The notes beneath the pieces are model-generated. The model ran no database searches, was not told where the DNA came from, and saw nothing but the letters and a program-made list of their open reading frames with translations. The position numbers and the translations under genes were made by a program. Below, in pieces: positions 11,754 through 22,200 of a stretch of 64,000 nt of DNA. How positions within the stretch are numbered: the stretch's first letter is position 1; every line of letters begins with the position of its first letter. This DNA is from Dioscorea cayenensis subsp. rotundata (Eukaryota > Streptophyta > Magnoliopsida > Dioscoreales > Dioscoreaceae): the NCBI RefSeq assembly GCF_009730915.1, contig NC_052481.1, forward strand, positions 1,798,001-1,862,000. Direction: 5' to 3'.

Positions 11754-14700
11754 TCAACAATCATAAATGTCATCCTCATCATCTTGACGGGCCCAATGGC
11801 AGTCATCATTTGCACTGAAAGTACCCGCAACAGTGGAAGGAAAACATTTGGTTGTAGGTCCAAAATTTGCAATTTCATCACCCATGTCGTACACCTCCCT
11901 TGGTTGATTGCGTATTACAACGAACCAACCAGGTTCTTTTGGGTCTTCAGAATAAAAAACTTGCTTCACTTGAGATGAAAGCACATATGGCTCATCCAGA
12001 ATGTGTTCGCCCGTGTGAATCGTGCGAGAAAAATTAACCATTGTGAACCCATATTTATCATTCTTGACTCCCCTACTAGTATTCACATCAGCCCAATCAC
12101 ATCGAAATAGCACAACCTTGAACTTGTTGAAATAATCCAACTCAATTATATCGATCAATATCCCATAATAGTCGACATTTCCTTCTAATGGATTAGCATC
12201 CTTGCCGGGCATGAAAAGCTTATCGTGGAAGAGGTAACAAGAACTCGAAATTTTGTGTTCTTCTACATCTTTCCCGAGATTTTGTATGAAATCGAAATCC
12301 ATTAATGATGAGGCCTTTATACCTTTTTATAACCATGTTCGGACCTTTTGCAAGGAATCTAACTTTGTCAACCACATCACTATGTTGAGAAACCTGCTCA
12401 AATTGCATGTATTTAATTAAATGTATGTATGTGAATGTACATATATTAATGGGGAATTGATATAGTTAAAAGGTTTTCCAATCGCTTACAGTTTCCCCCA
12501 ACCACTCATGGAAAGTTTCAGTAAATTTCCTATCAACATCCCGTGCATTTGAACGTCGAGCACGCATTTGATCTCTCAATATATTTTTATACTCACTGCA
12601 AGTAAGGATAATACATGTCAACACACTATGCCTAACCAAACAAAAAAAACCAAAAATGTTTGCCTTACTTCTGGAATGGTTCAATAGCTTCATGGTGTAA
12701 TAGCACATAACGATGTGCTTGTGCCCATGATCTATCATCCAACTCCACCACCTCAATTTTCCCTATTGGCTCTCCACCACTTTCGAATAAATAACGACTT
12801 CAATTCTCTCATCATGCACTTGTCTTAGATTTCGCGAGGTTTATCAAATCTAGTTTCAACATCAACCAAATATCTCCGAACAAAAGTTACACATTCTTAC
12901 GCTAAATATCCTTACGCAATAGACCCTTGCTGAAATCTCTTATTTCGGACATAATTTTTTAACTTAAGCAAAAACCTATAACAAATAGTTGAAAATATTA
13001 ACCCGACGAATTTTGATTGATAAAATATTATAAAAATTATTGGACAAGAAAACTAATACCGTTCGATTGGATACATCCATCGGTAATAAACAGGACCGCC
13101 AAGCTTGGCCTCCAATGGAAGATGTATAACTAGGTGCACCATTATAGTGAAGAATGAAGGTGGAAAAATCCTTTCTAAGTGGCATAAAGCTATTGCTGCT
13201 CGATCCTGAAGCTTGTCAATGGCTTCCACATTAAGTACCTTACCACAAAGGATTTTGAAAATATTTGAAAGTTCTGAAATGGCAAGAGTCACTTGTTTGG
13301 ACATGGATGATCGCAAAGCAATTGGAAGCAAATCATGTAGTAATATATGATAGTCATGAGATTTTAACCCTTGAAGTTTTCGTTCTTTCTCATTCACAGC
13401 TTTGGAAATATTTGAAGAGTATGCATTTGGGACTTTTATATTCCTCAGTACATGACAAAAGAGATCTTTTTCAGCATTGGACATGGAAAAGGATGCCGGT
13501 GGTAGTCTTGTATTTCCATTGGAAAGATATTCAGGATGAAGCTCTCGACGAATACCCATTTCCACCAAATCTAGTCTGCTTTTTAAATTGTCTTTTGATT
13601 TCCCATCCACATTAAAGAATTGTGCCAACAATAATTTCACAAATATTTTTTTCAATGTGCATGAGGTCAAGATTGTGCCGCAAAAGTTTATGCTCCCAAT
13701 AAGGTAATTCAAAGAAGATGGATTGCTTCTTCCATAGTATTGCCACATGTGATTCATCTTCTTCTACCTCATCCACATCATTGTCTATGTCAACATTGGG
13801 CTCTTATGCCATCTCTTCACTGATGTAGAAGTAGATTTTGATTTCTTCAAATTACTTTTCATCCCTTTTCCATATGTAAATTGCAAGTCTTTTAACATTG
13901 ACAAAATATCCGATCCAGAAGTAGCCGGAGGAGCTCCATGCATCTCAACTGTTCCATCAAACATATGTTTCTGTGATCTGTACGAATGATCTTTTTGTAA
14001 CTACGGTCGATGTGCCATGAAACAAAACTTTTTCCCATTAGATAACCATCTTGAAGAAGTTTGCGCTGCACAACACGGACATGCATATTTTCCTTTGGTG
14101 CTCCAACCTGATAAATTTGCGTAAACAGGAAAATCATTGATAGTCCATAATAAAGCAGCCTTAAGCTGAAAATTCTTTCTCACTGATGCATTAAATGTCT
14201 CAACACCGACCCTCAATTGCTTTAACTCTTTAATGAGAGGTTGCAAGTAGATGTCGATATCATTTCCAGGACCTTTGTCGCCTGGAATAATCATTGATAA
14301 GATGAAAGAAGGTTGCTTCATCCCAATCCATGTCGGAAAATTATAGGGAATCAAGACTACTGGCCAAGTACTATAAGATGTACTTAAAATCTTGACTGGG
14401 TTAAATCCATCTGAGGAAAGCCCAAGCCTAACATTTCGTGGTTCACAAGAAAAATTTGGATATCTTGCATCAAAAGATTTCCATGCCTGAGCATCGGCAG
14501 GGTGTCTCAAACGGTCATTATTTGTTCGATCAGCAGCATGCCAAACCATATCAACTGAAGTCTTAGAAGACATGAAAATACTCTGTAGTCGTGGTATTAA
14601 AGGGAAATACCATAATACCTTTGTAGGTATCTTACAAATGGTATCACTATCACCATCCAAAGAATGTTTGGGATCATTTAACACCCAGCAAGAACGGCCG

Positions 14701-15471
14701 CACAAATGACAAGATTGTTGATGTTCATTAAGCTCCCAATACAACATGCAGTCATTAGGGCAACTATGAATTTTTTCATACCCAAGACCCAAATCCTTGA
14801 TGACTTGCTTGGACTCATGACTACTTCTAGGAATAGCAGCTAAGGGAAAGAACTCTTTTAGAAATTCAATCAACAAATTAAGCCCTTTTCCAGTCATTCT
14901 AGACATGCATTTCAGATGAAATAGGCGAATGTAAAAATACAATCTAGAATGCTTTGATCACTCATAAAGGTTTTCATTCATTTCTGTTAGTAACTTGTAA
15001 AACTTTGCAGCTTCCTCTGAAGGTTGTTCGTCATCTACCCCCTTGTAAGTTCCATCCCTAATATTCACTTCTACATCAATTTCACAGATATTAGGATCCG
15101 AATTCCCTTCATCAACTTGATGCATGTTAAGAGCATCCCTTAACAATTTATCCATGCCATCTTTCCTAACTTGAGAGGTTATATTATGGGAAATTGAAGC
15201 ATCTTTGAAAGTGGTTGTTGTATTAGCAGTGGGAGATGGAACATGTTCTCCATGGAAAAACCAACATGTATATCCTTGTAGAATTCCATCACATATTAAA
15301 TGTTCAAGCACTACTTCACGGGTTCGCCAATGAATATTCACACATTTTACGCAAAGGGCATACAATCATACCATCTTGACTTGCGTTATCGAATGCAAAC
15401 TTAAGAAATTCTTCCACACCATGTTCATATTCTTGGCTCAACCTTGACTTATGCATCCAACTCTTATTCAT
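11754..15471 (-). pseudogene. TNP2-like CACTA transposase, broken
   Basis: Minus strand, start at 15471 (MNKSWMHKSRLSQEY). Order: transposase-associated zinc-finger region (CVKCVNIHWRTREVVLEHL, DGILQGYTCWFFHGE), Transposase_21 core (HSCPNDCMLYW, DDSD-like region, WSTKGKYACPCC, 14001-14942), the LDLMHIEKNICE motif near 13650, DUF4218 (YSSNISKAVN, FPPSFFTIMVHLVIHL, GGPVYYRWMYPIERY, 13053-13610) and DUF4216 (YYGILIDIIEL, KVVLFRCDW, 11754-12302). Lesions: an extra base in the 15351-15356 run shifts the frame between CP and CVKC; in-frame TGA at 14958-14960; in-frame TAG at 14001-14003 where Trp is usual; an extra base near 13613-13616 just after MHIEKN. It cannot make a full transposase as assembled. 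Confidence 0.88.
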
Positions 15472-15635
15472 TTCTGCTTAATATATAAAAATAAAAATTG
15501 GATACTTAATAATTATATGTTCATGTGTAGCGAAGATTAAATATTGATTATTATAAAAGAGAAATCCCTACCTTGCAATTAATGTTATGTATGTATATCC
15601 CATACAATGCACAATTTAAAACTGATTTAATATGC

Positions 15636-16190
15636 AATGCATTTGCCCCTAGTATCCAAATCAACCCAATTTAATATGCAATGCATTTGCTTCTACTACA
15701 AAAAAGAGTTTGCATCTAATTTTCTATTAGGATCATTAAATAAAGAAATGGGATGTAAGTTGTCTGCCTACTTTACTAGACTAGTTTTATTTCCCATTAA
15801 AAATCTTGTTGAGTTTGCTAAGCAGAACATGGGGCTGATAATTGCAAAACCTAGTTAATATAAACAATTTAAGCATTTCAGATCAAACTTAACAAGGATT
15901 TTTTTAATAAACATTCAGATATATATATATATATATATATATAAAATTGCAAAACCTAGTTAATATAAACAATTTAAGCATTTCAGATCAAACTTAACAA
16001 AGATTATTTTAAAAACATTCAGATATATATACATTCAGATAATTGCAAAACCTAGTTAATATAAACAATTTAACCATTTCAGATCATGGGGTTGATAATT
16101 GCAAAACCTAGTTAATATAAACAATTTAAGCATTTTAGATCAAACTTAACAAAGATTTTTTTAATAAACATTCAGATATATATATATACC
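15636..16190. repeat. Tandem repeat, unit about 100 bp, in CACTA leader
   Basis: Four units starting aattgcaaaacctagttaat at about 15840, 15945, 16041 and 16097 continue to caaacttaacaaagatt and cattcagatatata; the third is shortened. A smaller duplication of atatgcaatgcatttgc at 15630-15690 precedes them. The array lies upstream of the TNP2 start, in the likely promoter/leader side of the element. Confidence 0.8.
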
Positions 16191-16836
16191 TTCCAATTGT
16201 ATGTCCCTGGCCGGTTATGTGTCTTAGCAAACCATTGACAACATCAGCAATTCTTGAAGTTTCAAAGATGACCTACAATCAGAAAAAATTAAGGGATTAA
16301 CAGATATAGATTAACATGCCAAAAAATTAAAAAGAAAAAAAGATTGGCATGTTGACTTATATACAAAACGGACACAATCTATACCATACCAAAATCTCAT
16401 CCAAAACAGAACTCAAACTCAAATTAAAGGCCCACTAAAGGAAACTGAATACCCAAACCCTAGTACAAAGCAAGGGTTACAACCAATTAGTGAAAGATAA
16501 ACATATTAAGACATATGAACCGCAAAGTAATATCCAATCTCATCATTTGCTTCTTCTTTATGGGTGTGTTCATTTTTCAAAGGCAAACTAATTTTATCTA
16601 ATGAAATCAGTCCAGCAAACTGATTTTATTTAAGGAAATCAGTTCAGCAACAAGAAACAATTGTTTGATCTTCATAGGAGAGACTCCTTAAAAAAAAAGT
16701 TAAGTGAGAAATCACAGAGAAATGAAACTTAACTAAACTAGCAAAATAGAACAGGAGAGGGGGAGCAAGAACTTACCAAGCCTTTCAAATTGAAACTTGT
16801 TCCCTGTTACAGCATTGCCTAGGGCAGGTACAACAT

Positions 16837-16923
16837 ATGCATTTTGTATCACTTCCTTAGAATGTGGGTTCAAATCTGACATGCATTTTGTATCACTTCC
16901 TTAGAATGTGGGTTCAAATCTGA
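16837..16923. repeat. 43-bp perfect tandem duplication
   Basis: The unit running from atgcattttgtatcacttcc to gggttcaaatctga occurs twice back to back with no visible difference, so it arose recently or is kept uniform. Confidence 0.85.
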
Positions 16924-17459
16924 TAACCAGTCCTCCAACTCAACAGAATTCTGGAACACAGAAAAATAACTTGAATCATGGCAAAGGGGTATAGCTGAAA
17001 GGAAACTTAAGTGGCAGCCTTGCTCACCTGCGAGAGGAATAATTTCTCAAATAACCTCACTTCCACCTTGACAGGTTCAACACCTGAAAAAGGTTGAGCA
17101 ACCCAATGGAGAACACCCTGCATTTTGAAGAAGGCTGAGCAACCCAATTTCTAGATTTCAAGAAAATCTAGAAATTGACGGGAACCAGAAATCAAACCCA
17201 GCAAATGGGTTTTGAAGGGTTTTCTTCGATCGAAGAATACCTGATGGCACGATTGGGGACAATCAGCGAGCAAATCCTCACGGATCTAGACGTCTACTGC
17301 GAGGACGACGATCGGGAAGCAAAACCTGTGAGTAATTAGAGAGACGATGAACGGGGACCAATGCTCTCACAAAGAAAGAGAAACTCCCATAGAGCCAGTA
17401 AAACAAAGGGATGAAACAAAGGGCTGAAGTATATTTTGTAAGTATTTAGGAAAAAACTC

Positions 17460-17757
17460 TCCCGGCGTTTCAAAATATAAACGCCGCCACGGTAAAAATA
17501 TTTTCTTTTATATTTACTGAGGAAAAACGAAATTTGCCGGCGTTTACTAGATAAATGCCGTACAAATAACACAACTTCCTGGCGTTTGTATTATAAAACG
17601 CCACTATTAAAAAAAAAACTCACGCCATGTTTTTGTTAGCTCGGGAATCAACCTGCCCGACATTTTAGTATAAAAACGCCGCACAATGTACTATAATGTT
17701 GGCGTTTTTAAAAAACACTGTTATAAAAGTGCCACGAAAGCACTAATTTGGTGTAGT
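17460..17757. repeat. CACTA subterminal repeat block (5' end of element)
   Basis: Repeated ccggcgttt, aaacgccg and related motifs up to the terminal inverted repeat at 17729-17757. Upstream (in element sense) lies a short GC-rich leader at 17220-17350. Confidence 0.8.
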
Positions 17758-18757
17758 NNNNNNNNNNNNNNNNNNNNNNNNNNNNNNNNNNNNNNNNNNN
17801 NNNNNNNNNNNNNNNNNNNNNNNNNNNNNNNNNNNNNNNNNNNNNNNNNNNNNNNNNNNNNNNNNNNNNNNNNNNNNNNNNNNNNNNNNNNNNNNNNNNN
17901 NNNNNNNNNNNNNNNNNNNNNNNNNNNNNNNNNNNNNNNNNNNNNNNNNNNNNNNNNNNNNNNNNNNNNNNNNNNNNNNNNNNNNNNNNNNNNNNNNNNN
18001 NNNNNNNNNNNNNNNNNNNNNNNNNNNNNNNNNNNNNNNNNNNNNNNNNNNNNNNNNNNNNNNNNNNNNNNNNNNNNNNNNNNNNNNNNNNNNNNNNNNN
18101 NNNNNNNNNNNNNNNNNNNNNNNNNNNNNNNNNNNNNNNNNNNNNNNNNNNNNNNNNNNNNNNNNNNNNNNNNNNNNNNNNNNNNNNNNNNNNNNNNNNN
18201 NNNNNNNNNNNNNNNNNNNNNNNNNNNNNNNNNNNNNNNNNNNNNNNNNNNNNNNNNNNNNNNNNNNNNNNNNNNNNNNNNNNNNNNNNNNNNNNNNNNN
18301 NNNNNNNNNNNNNNNNNNNNNNNNNNNNNNNNNNNNNNNNNNNNNNNNNNNNNNNNNNNNNNNNNNNNNNNNNNNNNNNNNNNNNNNNNNNNNNNNNNNN
18401 NNNNNNNNNNNNNNNNNNNNNNNNNNNNNNNNNNNNNNNNNNNNNNNNNNNNNNNNNNNNNNNNNNNNNNNNNNNNNNNNNNNNNNNNNNNNNNNNNNNN
18501 NNNNNNNNNNNNNNNNNNNNNNNNNNNNNNNNNNNNNNNNNNNNNNNNNNNNNNNNNNNNNNNNNNNNNNNNNNNNNNNNNNNNNNNNNNNNNNNNNNNN
18601 NNNNNNNNNNNNNNNNNNNNNNNNNNNNNNNNNNNNNNNNNNNNNNNNNNNNNNNNNNNNNNNNNNNNNNNNNNNNNNNNNNNNNNNNNNNNNNNNNNNN
18701 NNNNNNNNNNNNNNNNNNNNNNNNNNNNNNNNNNNNNNNNNNNNNNNNNNNNNNNNN
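17758..18757. other. Assembly gap, 1000 N
   Basis: Exactly 1000 N, starting one base short of the CACTA terminus. The right flank and target-site duplication are therefore missing. Confidence 0.99.
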
Positions 18758-19011
18758 ATAAATGTAAAACTGTGTTACTTTTACAAAATTTATTCATTTT
18801 ACTTCAAGGAAACAACTAGTAGGTAGCACCCGTAGACGTTACTGAAGCTCGCGGGCCAGCTCACCGTCTCAATAAAACGGGCGGGTAATAGAAGCTATAT
18901 GCGCCCGAGGCGGTCCAACGTCATGCGCTGCTTTCGGAAAGTCAGCGCGGTCATGGGCTGGGCGTCGGGCCGTGCCCCGCGTCTTCTAATATATATATAT
19001 ATATATAGTTT

Positions 19012-19043
<32 letters not shown>

Positions 19044-19544
19044 CTATTATATCGTTATGATTTAAAATTAAAATTAAACAAATAATTTTGAATTGAAGTT
19101 TTAATATGCATTTAATTATATTTTTAAAAGAAATACTGGAGATAACAAAACATTTTTAATAACTCTGTTGATTTTATGAATATTATGATCAGAATGGATG
19201 CTTTTTATTTTTTGGCTTTTATTAATTTTCGTTAAATTTTTGTCGATCAGAAATTGAATGTAACGTTATAATCAGTAATGGGATGCTTTATCTCGTAGTT
19301 TTATTGCTTTTTTTAAAAAATTTTGTTGATTTTAAATTTATAATAGTGTTTTTATTTGAGATTTTCAGTAATTATCATTGATTTCGTTAGGTCTAATATT
19401 ATAAATGGATGTTTTTTTATTTTCGTTAATTATCGTACGTTTTTTAATTTTTTTAATTTAGTTTTTTTATTAATTTATAATGAACGTTTCAACGTTTCAT
19501 ATATTATAACATTTATAAAAATAAAATAAATTAATTATTTTTGA
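18758..19544. other. Repeat-like DNA, no gene
   Basis: A GC-rich patch at 18826-18985 (tcgggccgtgccccgcg) gives way to (TA)n at 18990-19040 and AT-rich DNA. The patch looks like a hAT-type GC-rich end, but no delimiting repeats were found. Confidence 0.35.
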
Positions 19545-19990
19545 TTTTTGGCGGGTAGCCCGCCCAACCCATAACCCAAAACGGGTCCGGTCGGGTTGGC
19601 ATTTTTTTCCGGCCCGCCATTTGGCGGGCTCAGCCTGCCTCCGCCCTAAATGGCGTTTTTTGTAGCGCAGGGCCGGCCCGCCCGCCAAACCGCTTGTGAC
19701 TGAGCATCGGGCCGCTTAGCCCGGGCCCCGCCCACTCGACTCTCGACCCAGGCCCTGCTGGGCGTAGAACCCAGCGGGTCCGAGCCACAGTGAAGTCGGG
19801 CCCCGGAACCGACCCAGCCTCAGTTGGCTCAGGCGGGCCAGCCCCTGATTTGGCTCTCATCTCAAAAAAAGAAATTTTTAAAAAAATTCAAAAATACAGA
19901 AAAATCATAAAAAATTTGTAAAAAAATACAGAAAATTTGTGAAAATTCAGGAAAAATTCAGAAAATTTTCTAAAAAATAAAATGAATCAA
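19545..19990. mobile_element. GC-rich hAT-type element fragment
   Basis: Runs such as ccggcccgcc and gggccggcccgcc, a stretch gctgggcgtagaaccc closely matching gctgggtgtagaaccc of the delimited hAT at 36327, then an A-rich centre with aattcagaaaa repeats, also as in that element. The ends are not clear, so it is a fragment or a nested copy. Confidence 0.55.
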
Positions 19991-20280
19991 TTAAGACCCA
20001 AACATGAAGATCACAAGTTTCAAAAATAAGAGACGTCCCACGTATACACTCAAATTTCACTAAAATTTTTAAATTACACTAAATTTGAAAAATAAATGTA
20101 CGGACTTAATTCATTTATACGCCGAATCGAGTTGCTTACGTATCCTCCTCGGGTGTGAGAGGAATCACGACCTCACGTAGTTTTGTTACACAGTGTAATC
20201 CCAGACCCACTTACTTAATCTGCACTCATCTAGTGCCCCTTGGTCTGGACTCAACGACTATCGAGCTGCGTGTGCTTCAG

Positions 20281-21042
20281 TGATGTTAACCATTATTCAA
20301 AGATATTCCTTTTTTACTAATATATTTTTTATAAATTAATATACATAATTTAAAAATATTTTTTTGTAATTTTATTTTTTTATTTTTATAAATTGAAACA
20401 AAATAATCTCAATATATATGTGATAAATAAGAGTGCCCCTATTTAAGAGAATTTAAGAGTGTACGTATGTAGGGACTTAAGACTTACTGAGTTAAAAAGA
20501 CGATTGACAAAATAATTATTTTTAAAGAAAAAAATATTTATGAAAAATTTATTGTTTGATACTTTGATATTTTACAGATTGATTTATATAGTTTTTTTAA
20601 TTTATTATATGGTCTCTTAATTTTTTATAAATTAAATATATATATATATATATATGTAAAATATTTTGATCCATATTTTACATCTATCCATATATAATTT
20701 TCTAGTAAATGTCAAAAATAAATTATAGCTCAAGTGGTTGGTTTTTGTTGTCCAAATTTAAGGTCATGGGTTTAAATCCCATGACCAACATGCATTTACT
20801 AAAAAATAATAATGCATTTAGTTAAAAAATAATAATAATAATATTAAAAAAATCCAACCCGGTTAGGCCCAGCCCGGCCCGCCGGGTCTAACCCGGTTTC
20901 GATCCGGCGGATCAACCCGCCGGGTCACGGGTTGGGAAAATCCTAACCCGTAACCGCCCGTCTACAGTATGGGCCGGTCATTGAACCGACGGGCTGGTTC
21001 CAGGCCAGGCCGGTTTTCCGGACGGCTGGCGCCCATGTCTAG
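20281..21042. repeat. Dispersed hAT-related repeat, copy A
   Basis: From tgatgttaaccattattcaa to about 20800 it matches 39079-39520 nearly line by line, and its GC-rich tail (20855-21042, ending gcgcccatgtcta) matches the 40400-40602 tail. A tRNA-like pair lies inside: agctcaagtggttgg (A-box-like, 20728-20742) and gggtttaaatccc (B-box-like, 20767-20779). Confidence 0.7.
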
Positions 21043-21048
21043 AAACAA

Positions 21049-21083
<35 letters not shown>

Positions 21084-22200
21084 CTCTCTCGCTCCCCGGG
21101 GCTTCTCCTATTCACGCCGCCTTCTCCTTTCTCTCTATCTTCTTTTGGTTCTTTCTCACTCTTGACGCTGAGCAGGTATACGAGTTCCCAATTGAAGGAT
21201 GAGTGATTGCCAAAGTTGCAATTTTTTTCGGGTTTTCCCCTTTTATGTTGTTTGATTCCGAATTTTATTTTGTAGTGTTTTTCATTTATTTGTGTTTGTT
21301 GATTTGGTTTTTTTTTTTTGGTAGTTGCTTGGGGTTTTGGTTGGGACAAATTGAGGTTTCGGATTAGGGGATTAGTATCTTATTGTGGCTAGGGTTTGGT
21401 TTGGATTTATCACCTAGCTGGTGAATTGTTGATTATTAGGAAGGAAAAGTTAATTTTTGACCTTGATGATTTTGGGTTTTAAGCAAAGTTTTTTTCAAAC
21501 CTTGAATTTAAAATTATTTTTTTTTCTTTGTTTTCCGAGAAAAAGTAGGTACTTATCAATTGAAAGAAACATCAACGCATATGCCTTTTGATCCTTTTTC
21601 AATTTTTTGAAAAATTATTTTTTTCTCTGTTTTTCTCTTTTGATGTTTAATGCTTTATACTATGGTGTATTTTTTTTATTTTTTTTTTTTAGAGCTTTGT
21701 GTGTCAATTCTAGAAAGATAAAGCTTACTTATTTGCCTCAAATGTGAATTTTTCATTGGTTGTGAATGTAGGGATTTTCTTGCTAAGGTTGTGCTAGAAG
21801 GTTTGGGATACTATTAAGATCAAGACAGAGTTGCTAAAGACAGAGTTGCTAAAGGAGCTGAAGATATTGCAGTCATTTTGGTGATTGTGTTTTGAAACCT
21901 CATCATCTTTGGTAATTGATTTTTCTTTCCATAGGTTTTTGTGTAAATCTTTGTTATTATGGCTGGTTATTATAATTTTGTTTTCCTTAAGTTATTTAAT
22001 TGAGAACAGTCATATTAATTGTCCTTGGATTCCCAATACTTTTTCCCTACCAAATTCTTCAATAAATCAAACACATTAATGCAGTCATGTAGGTCCTCCT
22101 TCTTTGTGGTTTCATTTCATTGTGTCGTTCTACCTCTATTTATATGTCAAACAGGTACATTTGTTAGAGTCGTATGTGAATAAGATGTATGATTTTATTA
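21043..22200 (+). other. Leader-like sequence without open frame
   Basis: (TA)n at 21054-21078 passes into (TC)n, then pyrimidine-rich DNA with gcttctcctattcacgccgcc and a possible donor gcag/gtatac near 21174, then T-rich intron-like sequence. An exon-like patch at 21815-21880 has a 15-base duplication (gacagagttgctaaa twice) and ends gatattgcag. This resembles the first exons of a transcript, but no protein can be read through it. It could be a non-coding RNA or a gene remnant. Confidence 0.3.

Larger units (their letters stand above)
6262..17757 (-). mobile_element. CACTA (En/Spm-type) transposon, about 11.5 kb
   Basis: The right end reads ...ctaatttggtgtagt then N. Its complement is ACTACACCAAATTAGTGC, a CACTA terminus missing only the first C, which falls in the gap. 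The left end at 6262 carries subterminal repeats, but no clean CACTACA terminus is seen. Both ends are packed with cggcgttt/aaacgccg variants (6262-6605 and 17460-17757), the usual arrangement of transposase-binding subterminal repeats. The interior encodes, on the minus strand, a TNP2-like transposase (broken) upstream and a Transposase_24-like protein (intact) downstream, the standard CACTA order. Target-site duplication cannot be checked because the right flank is in the gap. Confidence 0.9.

Noticed and set aside
13265-13615. Plus-strand 116-codon frame
   Set aside because: It is antisense to the DUF4218 part of the TNP2 pseudogene, which explains its openness.
20728-20779. tRNA gene
   Set aside because: A- and B-box-like strings are present, but no cloverleaf or acceptor stem can be formed; treated as a tRNA-like module in a repeat.
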